From Candidatus Zhuqueibacterota bacterium (GTDB taxonomy: Bacteria; Zhuqueibacterota; QNDG01; JABMRT01): a stretch of 52,602 nucleotides of DNA. Below the pieces are notes generated by a model. The model did no database searches. It had not been told where the DNA came from and worked only from the letters and a program-made list of their open reading frames with translations. Positions 40,659 through 49,744 of this stretch are shown in pieces (position 1 is the stretch's first letter; each line of letters starts with the position of its first letter). The translations under genes were made by a program, and so were the position numbers. The DNA is taken from contig JABMRT010000244.1 of NCBI GenBank assembly GCA_013202295.1, positions 1 through 52,602 on the forward strand. The letters are read 5' to 3'.

Positions 40659-43532
40659 TCATTGACTTATCGTAATACCAGTGGGTGCCCCAGGTGGCGT
40701 ATAATCGCCCTCAAGACTAATTGAAAATCGAAAATAAGCATTATCATCTGCAACGTTATCGTTTGTCCAGATCCAGTGTACATTCGTGTTCGCGGAAATG
40801 TTTTCAACATTATTCCCTAAAGCCCACGGCTCTGCAGATCCATGAATGCCATATGATGCGGCACTCTCCCAATTCGTATCATTGAATACGACATTTTCCC
40901 ATCCTGTCTGCTCAATATTCGATGCCTTCCAGTATGTGTTTGACACATAATGCTCGCCCTTAAAATCTATCTCCACGAGAAGGCCGGCCAGTCCACCTAC
41001 ATCGGTATTATCAATCCCCTTTATTGCTATAACATTCTTGCCTGTAACAGCGGGCACTGAATAAGTTTGGGCGATTGGCCAGAAAGCATCGGATCCGATC
41101 AATGTGCCATTCACATAAAGCTCATAAGCATTATCTGCGGCAAGACGAATATCCATTGTATCGGCACTTGCAGAGTAGGAAGCATTCGAATTCGGATTGA
41201 TAATGTTATTGTTTGCTGAGCGATCCACAACATTAGTAATAGTCACCATATACTCTTCTTCGGGGATATGTTCACTTGTATTTAATTCTACTGTACTTAG
41301 ATCATCAAGCAGGTTTGCCGCAAGCACAGACACATTCTTGTTAATCTCGAAATTACTCTCTGTTTCTGCTGATAACTCTTCAACCGGCTCACTGAAATAT
41401 ACATGTACAGTTGTTACATTTCGTGCCTGAACCATCTCAAGGACTGGTGAAGTGATATCTGTACCCGTCGACAACGTTATACTTGCGGGAATCGCGCTTC
41501 TGTTTCCAGCCTTATCAACCGAATAAACTGCATACACATAACTTGTATTCTCATCCAGATTTACATCATTGTACTTCAGTTCAAATGTGGCTCCTATCAT
41601 TTCACCTGCTCTGTACACCTGATAAAACATGGCTGTATCACCATCAGGCGCAACCAGTGGTGGATCCCATGCAAAATCAATATGACTATCAGTTATATTC
41701 AAACCACGAATGTTGGTTGGTTCTACCGGAGGAATCTGATCTGATTCTCCGCCAATATAGTCAAATTTAAATGCATCAGCAATGACCACACCATCTGCCT
41801 CATTGGTAATAACAATCCTTGCATCTGTACCTTTACTGAAGAAAAAGGTTCCTAGGCTATTCCACTTCCCATAATTAATGGACTGATTAATTGTCATTTT
41901 AACGGTTCGTTGACTTCCCAGAGAAATCGTGCAGGGTACATTGGTTGCTTCTCTTACCTCATCAGCATTGCTACCATGAAATGCATGCCATTCGAACACT
42001 TCATAATTGCCAGAGACACCGATATTAGGTTCAAAAATTGCATAAGTGCTGCCGTTGCCAGGAAGGGCAAAAGCATATCCATAGATATCCATCCAGTTGG
42101 CTTCAGTAATTGCATAGCTGGCACCATAACTACGATTTGTCCATCCGCCGACAAGTGCGGCCGGTTCACTGCCAGGGGACGTGCTGGCATCATGCTCACC
42201 ATTTGCATTATCAATAGTAATTTCGGATATCACTTTTTGAGGCGAATTGGTGAGCAGCATACCCTCACCGATCACTCTTCCTGTTGATACATTGAGCATA
42301 ATCCCTTCCATGGTCATATCTGAAAATATTTCACCATTATTGAACGATGGATCCTGTCCCCCCTCAAAGTGATAATACGGTCCATCATATCCTACTAAAT
42401 TAGCCAAATCAGCATCAATTACCAGTTGGTTTTTACCTTTCGAATTGACTATGACTGCCCCATTATCGAAAAACCGAACCCAGACTGCCATCTCATTCCA
42501 TACGGGGCCTTCGATTAAAATTCTCTGGGGACCTGTTGTCGGATATCCCATCTTCACATCATATTCATCATACCAGCGTACATAAAAATGTTCGTTACCC
42601 TTATTGCGATTGTCATGATAATCATAGTATCCATCACCCAGCATGGTGGTGGTTAAAATAAATCGCATCAATTGAAAGTCATTTTTCTCTCTGGCCGGTC
42701 TGCCTGTCTCTCTGAATTCACTACAACCATCCATCAACATAATATGAGGACGCAAAGCTTGTTTCATCCAGGATTGGTATCTTCCCATAAAATAATTCCA
42801 TCCGGCCAATGCCCAGGTATGTTCAAGAATCATTCCGTTTGTTGTGGCCCACCCATAATCATGCATTCCTCCGGAGTTGACGAGAAACAGCTTGGAATCT
42901 CCATGTAATCGTCTATAATCATCCAATATTGTGTTGTTGCCGGCGATCCAAGCAGCACTAAGCCAAGCCTGGCCATGCTCATTCCAATCGTTTTGTCCAT
43001 TCTTATCCAAATCAATATCCGTCGAGGTCCAAGGACCCGGGGCCTCCATCATTCCGTCCGAGGAAATACCATCAAAAATGTTCAAATTACCGAGAGTTGA
43101 CAAATAACCAGATACAACTTGATTATATCGTTTTCCATTGACGAGCGGGCAAAACTCTGTAATATCCGCCAAAGGACGACCTCCCCCATAAATAGTCACA
43201 TCACTTCCATTGGATTGGTCAACAGTCCATTCATTATAATAAGGATCTGCACCCTGGCCTGCACCGATATCACGCGTATATAAAATATACGTTTCGGGAT
43301 CGATGTCTTTAATGGCTTGTGCAAAACCAGAATTATTACTAGCAGTTACTACTAAATCAAATTTGGCGAAATATGCTTTCGGTGCATGCGTCCCCCATAC
43401 AAAAATCGCAAGGCGCGGATAATCATGATCGTATCCAACTTGTGCAAATCCATTCATTTGCAACAACGCAAGCAGACACAGAATGAAAATGCGGAATGCA
43501 GTAAAACGATTATGTCTGAAACTTTCCCCCAT
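40659..43532 (-). CDS. Secreted glycosidase-like multidomain protein
   Basis: A 957-aa exported protein; signal peptide ends near NGFA-QVG. About 30-390 is a TIM-barrel-like domain of a putative glycoside-hydrolase family (FVWGTHAPKAYFAKFDLVV, FDGISSDGMMEAPG, GGMHDYGWATTNGMILEHT), acidic residues in the DGxxxD/E positions. A golvesin-type lectin-like domain follows (YEVFEWHAFHGSN...GVVIADAFKFDY), then FN3 (PTNIRGLNITDSHIDFAWDPP), a bacterial Ig-like domain (about 690-780) and a galactose-binding-like domain. It stops at PPGAPTGITISQ, the opening of another FN3, so the C-terminus looks cut; no sorting domain is present. ATG 43532 with AAAGGAG; the GTG at 43550 is less likely. Confidence 0.75.
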   Translation of the reverse strand: MGESFRHNRFTAFRIFILCLLALLQMNGFAQVGYDHDYPRLAIFVWGTHAPKAYFAKFDLVVTASNNSGFAQAIKDIDPETYILYTRDIGAGQGADPYYNEWTVDQSNGSDVTIYGGGRPLADITEFCPLVNGKRYNQVVSGYLSTLGNLNIFDGISSDGMMEAPGPWTSTDIDLDKNGQNDWNEHGQAWLSAAWIAGNNTILDDYRRLHGDSKLFLVNSGGMHDYGWATTNGMILEHTWALAGWNYFMGRYQSWMKQALRPHIMLMDGCSEFRETGRPAREKNDFQLMRFILTTTMLGDGYYDYHDNRNKGNEHFYVRWYDEYDVKMGYPTTGPQRILIEGPVWNEMAVWVRFFDNGAVIVNSKGKNQLVIDADLANLVGYDGPYYHFEGGQDPSFNNGEIFSDMTMEGIMLNVSTGRVIGEGMLLTNSPQKVISEITIDNANGEHDASTSPGSEPAALVGGWTNRSYGASYAITEANWMDIYGYAFALPGNGSTYAIFEPNIGVSGNYEVFEWHAFHGSNADEVREATNVPCTISLGSQRTVKMTINQSINYGKWNSLGTFFFSKGTDARIVITNEADGVVIADAFKFDYIGGESDQIPPVEPTNIRGLNITDSHIDFAWDPPLVAPDGDTAMFYQVYRAGEMIGATFELKYNDVNLDENTSYVYAVYSVDKAGNRSAIPASITLSTGTDITSPVLEMVQARNVTTVHVYFSEPVEELSAETESNFEINKNVSVLAANLLDDLSTVELNTSEHIPEEEYMVTITNVVDRSANNNIINPNSNASYSASADTMDIRLAADNAYELYVNGTLIGSDAFWPIAQTYSVPAVTGKNVIAIKGIDNTDVGGLAGLLVEIDFKGEHYVSNTYWKASNIEQTGWENVVFNDTNWESAASYGIHGSAEPWALGNNVENISANTNVHWIWTNDNVADDNAYFRFSISLEGDYTPPGAPTGITISQ

Positions 43533-43910
43533 TGTATCAACTCCTTTCACTGATGAGTCAACTGTGAAAGATTCCTTTAATTTATATGATAACTAAATTA
43601 AATCGGATCCGATTGCCTCCTGGCAAACTCATTCTTTGCATTATCTGCAAAACACGGACCAATCTCTTGTAACTCTCTGAGGATATAAGGATTGCCACTT
43701 GTCATTGGGACACTATTCGTTCTTTATTTGGAATTTCTTACTTGTATTAAGTGTTTTTTATCTTGAGATCGATTAAGGATAGAACACTTTTTATTTGTGA
43801 CTCCTGTTTTCTTTAAAAAGTCAGGGAATAATCGTCATGATTTGAGGTAATATACCGGAAAATTTCTCCTGTATAAATGGATCAATATTTTTTGGCATCC
43901 GAACGCTCAA
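43533..43910. other. AT-rich intergenic region without a gene
   Basis: 378 bp between the glycosidase-like gene and the GT4 gene. It contains a 14-bp palindrome at 43601-43614, a hairpin with arms AAGTGTT/AACACTT (43749-43789) followed by T-runs on the plus strand, and no open frame worth reporting. No clear minus-strand terminator is visible for the operon ending at 43911. Confidence 0.6.
43601..43614. promoter_or_regulatory. 14-bp perfect palindrome upstream of the glycosidase-like gene
   Basis: AATCGGATCCGATT, 69 bp upstream of the start codon at 43532. A possible operator; the cognate regulator is unknown. Confidence 0.45.
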
Positions 43911-45029
43911 CTAAAAATATCCAGTATAAAGATCAAGGAACCTTTTAAGTTGTATATCAAGTGAAAACTGTTGTTCTACCAGCAATCGGGACGATTCACC
44001 CATTTGTTTCCTTTTTTTACTGTCCCCTGCCAACACTTCAATTGCTTGATGAAGGGCGCTCTCGTTACGTGGAGGAATAAGGATTCCATTTTTTTTATCT
44101 TGAATCGCTTCCGGTATACCACCGACATGTGTTGCAACAATCGGCAGTGAACAGGCCATGGCCTCCAGGATACTATTGGGCAGTCCTTCAGAGAATGAAG
44201 GCAAGGCAAACAGATCAATCGAATTTAGGATATTGATAATATCTTTGCGAACACCCAGAAAATGAACTCGATCCTCAATACCCATATGACGGGCCTGTGT
44301 TTGTAAATCACCTTTAATTGTACCATCCCCGGCTAAAACAAGATGAATTGCAGGATCAAGCTTGCCAAAAACATTCAGGAGAACCTCATGCCCCTTGCCC
44401 GGCTCAAGCCGAGCTACCATCCCAATGACTGTTGCATTTTGGGGAAGGTTCAGATTCTGACGAATACTTAGCGTTCGATCTTTTCGATATTTCGCCAAAT
44501 CAACACCATAAGGAATCACCGAAACCCGATCTGGACTCACATGCCGCCACTGGATAATGGATTGACGACATTCTTCAGAAACCGCCACGATTTGATTCGC
44601 ATACTTCATCGCCAATCGATATCCAAGACGCCGCTGAATCTTGTTATGAAAAACATTGTCACGATGCGAGACCGTTTCCCATGAAATCTGAACGGGGACA
44701 CCGGCGATCTGAGTAGCCAGGGCACCGATAATATCGGCATAAAAAAGAGTTGTTTGAACCAGATTAATCTTCTCTTCACGCATCAACCTAGCAACTCCTA
44801 AAACCTGACCGATATCAAATGCGTGCTTCTTGTTGAATACCACAGTTCGGCAGCCCAAATCCTCAAAACGTTGTTGAAGTGGTCCACCCTGCCCCACACT
44901 GCAAATTACCTGATGAAAACGATCACAATGTTTTTCTTGTATCAATTGGCACAATTCAAGTAGTTTTAGTTCCGCCCCGCCCACATCGAATCCATTGACA
45001 AGTTGGAGAATATTTATCCTTTTTTTCAT
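43911..45029 (-). CDS. GT4-family glycosyltransferase
   Basis: A 372-aa GT-B retaining enzyme. N-terminal acceptor domain with INILQLVNGFDVGGAELKL; C-terminal donor domain with VARLEPGKGHEVLL, ALPSFSEGLPNSILEAMAC (E-x7-E motif of GT4) and GIPEAI. It adds a sugar to a lipid-linked chain on the cytosolic face. Last gene of the long run that starts past the right edge; 38 bp downstream of another GT4. Confidence 0.92.
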   Translation of the reverse strand: MKKRINILQLVNGFDVGGAELKLLELCQLIQEKHCDRFHQVICSVGQGGPLQQRFEDLGCRTVVFNKKHAFDIGQVLGVARLMREEKINLVQTTLFYADIIGALATQIAGVPVQISWETVSHRDNVFHNKIQRRLGYRLAMKYANQIVAVSEECRQSIIQWRHVSPDRVSVIPYGVDLAKYRKDRTLSIRQNLNLPQNATVIGMVARLEPGKGHEVLLNVFGKLDPAIHLVLAGDGTIKGDLQTQARHMGIEDRVHFLGVRKDIINILNSIDLFALPSFSEGLPNSILEAMACSLPIVATHVGGIPEAIQDKKNGILIPPRNESALHQAIEVLAGDSKKRKQMGESSRLLVEQQFSLDIQLKRFLDLYTGYF

Positions 45030-45067
45030 CGATCCTATCAGTTCATTATATATAATTTTTTTTAAAT

Positions 45068-46261
45068 TCAGAATTTAAAATCTTTTACAACCTTTTCACA
45101 AATGTCAGACCAAGCTTCACCCTTCTGTTTCCAACTGTGATATTGCTGAATGGTTTCATAGGCACGTTGACCCAACTGTTTTCGTAAATCTGGATTTTCG
45201 ATGAATGTGTTCAAATTCTGCACCATTCCATCAAAATCATCCGGATGACACAACAGGCCGTTTTCTTTATCCCTGACAAGTTCAGCAATCTGCCCAATCT
45301 GTGTTGCAACAACAGCCTTGCCCGCAGCCATATATTCAAAGACTTTCACTGGTGAATAATAAAAAAGTGGGAGATTGGGATACAGCGCAAGTACGATATC
45401 CATGGCCGCAATATGAATAGACATTTCCTCATATTTTACATATCCGGTAAGAATGACCCTGTCTTGTAAATCCTCTCTTTGGATATACTCCTCCAATCCA
45501 TGTCTCATCGGACCGCCCTGGCCCACAAGCAGAAACATCGCATTGGGATACTGTTTTAGTGTTTGCCTAATGAGCTGCAACAAATTATCAATTCCATGCC
45601 AGACATGAAATGACCCGATAAAACCAATCACGATTCGATCTTCAAGACCATACTTTTTTACAACCGAATCACCATTGATGTTTGGGTGGAATTGATCCAC
45701 ATCCGCGCCGTTTGTGATTACAGAAAGTTTTTCTGGATTCACTCCTTCTTGAGTAAAATACGATCTTGCGACATTGGAAACACAAATACTATGCTCAGCC
45801 TGGTTTAAATTCAGATTCTCAATCCATTTAGCCAACCATTTAATCTGATAAAATTCAGGGCAAAAGTTGTGCAACTCATACCTGTTTGGCGCATCCGCTT
45901 CAATGATCAGGGGAATTTTCTTGAGCCTGCAAAGCAGCAATGATGAAAAAAGATGGATCTCAAGCCGTGAAATAACAAGATCCGGCTTCTCACGACTCAG
46001 AATACGCCATTCTTTATAGATATATATAATATTCGTGAGTAATTGTCTCGGATCATGCAGATACTTTGAAAACCAGTGTTTGATCCGACTGCGTTCCTGC
46101 ATCTGTACATCATAGGTATATTTGTCTTGTTTCTTCATCCAGTAAATTTTTACATCATGGCCGATTTCAGAGAGAGCTCGCATCAACTGCTCAGCCTTTC
46201 GAGTCGAACCGATTGAGATGCCGAACAAATCATATAAGTAATTGAAATAGACAATTTTCAT
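45068..46261 (-). CDS. GT4-like glycosyltransferase
   Basis: A 397-aa GT-B glycosyltransferase. N-domain begins IVYFNYLYDLFGISIGSTRKAEQL; C-domain shows VIGFIGSFHVWHGIDNLLQL, VILTGYVKYEEMSIHIAAMD and YSPVKVFEYMAAGKAVVAT, where only the second Glu of the E-x7-E pair is kept. This variant is common among enzymes of surface polysaccharide loci. Gap of 22 bp to the upstream GT4 gene. Confidence 0.9.
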   Translation of the reverse strand: MKIVYFNYLYDLFGISIGSTRKAEQLMRALSEIGHDVKIYWMKKQDKYTYDVQMQERSRIKHWFSKYLHDPRQLLTNIIYIYKEWRILSREKPDLVISRLEIHLFSSLLLCRLKKIPLIIEADAPNRYELHNFCPEFYQIKWLAKWIENLNLNQAEHSICVSNVARSYFTQEGVNPEKLSVITNGADVDQFHPNINGDSVVKKYGLEDRIVIGFIGSFHVWHGIDNLLQLIRQTLKQYPNAMFLLVGQGGPMRHGLEEYIQREDLQDRVILTGYVKYEEMSIHIAAMDIVLALYPNLPLFYYSPVKVFEYMAAGKAVVATQIGQIAELVRDKENGLLCHPDDFDGMVQNLNTFIENPDLRKQLGQRAYETIQQYHSWKQKGEAWSDICEKVVKDFKF

Positions 46262-46283
46262 GAAATCAGCATACCGTTCATGT

Positions 46284-47540
46284 TTAATTTAAAAGCCTTT
46301 TATAAAATCCCATCATCTGCAAGTAATGGGGTTCAGGGTGAAACAGTTGCTCTGCTTTCTTGCGCGCATTCTGACCCATGATCTGAGTTGTCTCAGGCTC
46401 TTGCATCAATCGCCGGATTGCGTCTCGAAGCGATTCCACCTGCCCGGCAGGAAAGAGCAGACCCGTTTCGCCATGATCGACCAATTCTGGCATGCCACCC
46501 AGATTGGAGGCAATTACAGGCTTACCCATTGAGAAAGCTTCATAAATCACAAGCGGGGAGTTGTCGTGCCATTCAGAAGGAACCACTAAAAATCGAGCTT
46601 TACCGACAATTTTACGCAAAGCAGACTTGTCCAGCGTACCAGTCAATTCAATATTATGGAGTCCTTGATCCTGGATAATTCGTTCAATCTGATTACGCTG
46701 CGGCCCATCTCCAATAATTAAAAGTCGAAAATCTTTATTAAACCGGGCCGCCTCAATCAGTGTCAGAATGCCTTTTTCATCGGATAGCCGGCCCACATAC
46801 ACATAATAGGGTTCGGACCTGGAGGAGAAGGGAAAGGAATCCATATCAATCGTATAAAACGCGTGCGCCACTCGATCTTTCGGGATCCCGCCCTCAATCA
46901 ATTTCTGCCCCATAAAATGACTCGGAACATGAAATAAATTGATATGGCGATAGATCCGTATCGTACGATGAATGAAAGCTTCAAGCGCGACCATCCCACT
47001 GGCAACACGTGAGTTTCGGTGACATTTTTGAATGATTGGATGAATCAATGAACCACCCACACAACGGCTACAAATCTCTCTTTTCTGCGGGATATACAAC
47101 CGGTAATTCGGACAAACCAGTTTGTACTGATGCACAGTCTGGATTACCGGGATATTGTATTTCTTCAGTACGGGTAGAATGGATGGCGATATCTGATGAT
47201 CAATCATGTGCAGATGAGCGATATCCGGCCGGGTTTTCTGGATCAGGGCTTCGATTTGTTTCTGCGCATGGAGTGAGTAAATCATCTTGCCAGCCTGGTG
47301 CACCTGATCGATCCAACGTCGAAAGCCGGATGTGTTATATTCAGTATGCTCAACAAAATATTCACTGTATGGGGAAGCCACATTGTTTGGGTGATGCATC
47401 GCAAAAGGTATCACCGTATGCCCTTTGGATTCGAGTAGATGGCTCAGCTCAAAGAAATATCGCTCGGACCCGCCTTTAACATAAAAGAACTTGTTGACCA
47501 TGAGGATTTTAAGGGGACGAATCATGCACGGTTCATCCAT
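46284..47540 (-). CDS. GT4-family glycosyltransferase
   Basis: A 418-aa GT-B enzyme. N-domain MVNKFFYVKGGSERYFFELS; C-domain YYVYVGRLSDEKGILTLIEA, VVPSEWHDNSPLVIYEAFSMGKPVIASNLGG. The start may be ATG 47540 (AGGA site, 19-bp overlap with the flippase gene) or ATG 47525, which gives the ATGA overlap usual in this operon; the conserved part begins after both. Acceptor and donor unknown. Confidence 0.92.
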   Translation of the reverse strand: MDEPCMIRPLKILMVNKFFYVKGGSERYFFELSHLLESKGHTVIPFAMHHPNNVASPYSEYFVEHTEYNTSGFRRWIDQVHQAGKMIYSLHAQKQIEALIQKTRPDIAHLHMIDHQISPSILPVLKKYNIPVIQTVHQYKLVCPNYRLYIPQKREICSRCVGGSLIHPIIQKCHRNSRVASGMVALEAFIHRTIRIYRHINLFHVPSHFMGQKLIEGGIPKDRVAHAFYTIDMDSFPFSSRSEPYYVYVGRLSDEKGILTLIEAARFNKDFRLLIIGDGPQRNQIERIIQDQGLHNIELTGTLDKSALRKIVGKARFLVVPSEWHDNSPLVIYEAFSMGKPVIASNLGGMPELVDHGETGLLFPAGQVESLRDAIRRLMQEPETTQIMGQNARKKAEQLFHPEPHYLQMMGFYKRLLN

Positions 47541-48958
47541 TTTTGCATCCTGAATGGCACGATCTCCTGCAATGTAAAACCTTTAATTCCATACAGGATT
47601 AATGTATATGTAATAACACAGATCAGAATAAGGGGTAATATATGGATTGCCCGGGCAAGCAGAGCCACACCGATCATCCCGCAGGTAGCAATGAGAGTTT
47701 TACCAATGAATTGATATTCAGGCAGTCGCGCAACAAACCGGCTTGCAGCAATCAGACATGCGATAAAAATGAATCCTTCTGTGAGTACAGTGGCATAGGC
47801 TGCGCCTGTGAATGAATAGTACTGGATTAGAATTACATTCATGACCAGGTTGACAATAAGGCCCCAGACCTGAATTCGTACAAGTCGCTTCTGTGCATTC
47901 ATGGCTTTTAAAAACCCGCCCAGAAAATAATTATAAAAAATAAGAGCTGCTGCCCAGACCAGAATTCTTAAAATAACGATAGAATGCGTATAATCGACTC
48001 CGTAAACAAGATTGATAACGCCTGTTGAGAGTACTGTTGCCCCGGCTATGAGCGGCAGAGCCATGAAAGTCAGGTATTTCACGCATCGATACACCAAGTC
48101 CGTTTTCTGGGAGTTCGGTTCAGCTCCGAATCGTGACAGCGCCGGGTAAGTCGATCCGACAAGGATCATTGGTATAATTGTGGTTAGTGCGATCAGACGA
48201 AATGCCGCAGAATACCACCCGATTACCTCAGGACCTTCGAGAAATGACAGTACGAGAATACCGATATAGCTATAAACAGATGCAAGGATCAAGGATAAAC
48301 CGAACGGCATTCCTTCTACAAAAAGTCGGCGAACAAATGAGAGATCAAGGTGAAATGTGCCTAGACGAAATCTGAATACTCTGAAAAGAATCATTAAGCC
48401 CAAAGAAAGACTAAGAAATCCGCCTACTAAGAACGTACCACAAAATACGAGGAGTCCCCACTTCATAAGCAATGTGAAAACAGCCAATGCAGTGATAGCG
48501 GATTTCTCAATGGTATATATCAACGCCTCGTACTTCATCACTTCATGAGCCTGAAAAATGCCAATCACCAGTTGAATCATGGAGCTGAGAATGCCATAAC
48601 CAGAGAGAATTAAAATAGCTGTATCCGCTTGACCGGGATAATTAGTCAACTTTAAAAAAAGGAGCAAGAGCGGAATATTTATACCAATCATTAACAACTT
48701 GATAAGAAATGCGTGATAAAATGTGTTCTGGGCCTGGCTTCGATCTTTGGCAATCTCACGGGTGATATAATGATTGATCCCGATATCATTCATAAGCAGA
48801 ACAAAATACATAATCGCTCCGGCCAGTGAATAAATGCCGAAACCATCATCACCCAGTCCGCGGGCTGCCAGGGGTACCAGCGCAAATGCCAATACTTTTT
48901 GCGCGATCTGCCCGATAGCCACAAAATAGGTATTCTTTTTAATAGTCGCGGATTTCAT
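47522..48958 (-). CDS. Lipid-linked oligosaccharide flippase (Wzx-type, MOP superfamily)
   Basis: A 478-aa integral membrane protein with 12-14 helices. N-terminus TYFVAIGQIAQKVLAFALVPLAARGLGDDGFG is the polysaccharide-biosynthesis flippase hallmark. It moves undecaprenyl-linked repeat units to the periplasmic face, supplying the ligase/polymerase encoded two genes upstream. Six bp separate it from the methyltransferase gene. Confidence 0.93.
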   Translation of the reverse strand: MKSATIKKNTYFVAIGQIAQKVLAFALVPLAARGLGDDGFGIYSLAGAIMYFVLLMNDIGINHYITREIAKDRSQAQNTFYHAFLIKLLMIGINIPLLLLFLKLTNYPGQADTAILILSGYGILSSMIQLVIGIFQAHEVMKYEALIYTIEKSAITALAVFTLLMKWGLLVFCGTFLVGGFLSLSLGLMILFRVFRFRLGTFHLDLSFVRRLFVEGMPFGLSLILASVYSYIGILVLSFLEGPEVIGWYSAAFRLIALTTIIPMILVGSTYPALSRFGAEPNSQKTDLVYRCVKYLTFMALPLIAGATVLSTGVINLVYGVDYTHSIVILRILVWAAALIFYNYFLGGFLKAMNAQKRLVRIQVWGLIVNLVMNVILIQYYSFTGAAYATVLTEGFIFIACLIAASRFVARLPEYQFIGKTLIATCGMIGVALLARAIHILPLILICVITYTLILYGIKGFTLQEIVPFRMQKWMNRA

Positions 48959-48964
48959 TGATTC

Positions 48965-49744
48965 TCAGGAAATCCTCCAGATATTATGCAATCCAAACCA
49001 AGGCATAAGTTGACTGAAAATACGTCCGAATGGACGTTGGGCAATTTCGACCAGCCTTGCCACTTTACCCGGACATTTCGGATGCCAGACCCATGGCAAT
49101 GTACCCACATAGTAATTCTCGGGCAGACTGACCAAACGAAAGTTACTAAATCCGGCAACCTTGAATAATCGTTTGATTTTGCCAGGTGTAAAAAAATGCT
49201 CATAAACCTGAGGCTCCCATTGATCAAAGGGTGCCCAGCTGTCTGGATCCCACCCACCCACATTTTCAAGAATCTTTTTAACCAATCCACCCACGTTAAA
49301 ATAATTTGGAACCGACAGGAAAATCACTCCATCAGGTTTAAGGATGCGTTTAAATTCATCGGCTGCTTCATATGGATTCGGGAAATGTTCAAAACTGTCA
49401 ATCACGCTAATCAATTCAAAACATTGCTCCGGAAAAGGAAGTTTTTGAGAATCTGCCTGAAGATAAACACCATACCCATTGGATGAAGCGCGACGTAAAT
49501 TCTCAAACGTAATATCCAAACCGGTATAATCAGCACCCTGTTTCTTACAATAGTGTGAGAACAGACCCCCGCCACAACCCACATCTAAAATCTGTTTATT
49601 TTTAATTTCAATGTCTAGCTGTGAAAAAACACGATTATATAAATCGCTATTAATCTGTTCAAGATTGGAAAAAGGGGAACTCACCAAATTGGTATTCTTT
49701 GAATAATAGGATTGAATTTTTTCTGCGAAATGGTTTTGAATCAT
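48965..49744 (-). CDS. SAM-dependent class I methyltransferase
   Basis: A 259-aa methyltransferase. Motif I ILDVGCGGGLFSHYC (about 54-67), acidic strand TGLDITFENL, LISVIDSFEHFPNPYEAADEF and LKPDGVIFLSVPNYFN mark the UbiG/Methyltransf_11 type. Its place between flippase and ligase suggests methylation of a sugar or chain end, a common way to cap or set chain length (inference). Starts inside the ATGA overlap with the ligase gene. Confidence 0.92.
   Translation of the reverse strand: MIQNHFAEKIQSYYSKNTNLVSSPFSNLEQINSDLYNRVFSQLDIEIKNKQILDVGCGGGLFSHYCKKQGADYTGLDITFENLRRASSNGYGVYLQADSQKLPFPEQCFELISVIDSFEHFPNPYEAADEFKRILKPDGVIFLSVPNYFNVGGLVKKILENVGGWDPDSWAPFDQWEPQVYEHFFTPGKIKRLFKVAGFSNFRLVSLPENYYVGTLPWVWHPKCPGKVARLVEIAQRPFGRIFSQLMPWFGLHNIWRIS

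Noticed and set aside
43749-43796. Hairpin with T-run between the glycosidase-like and GT4 genes as operon terminator
   Set aside because: The T-run is on the plus strand while the flanking genes are on minus, and the stem is only 7 bp.
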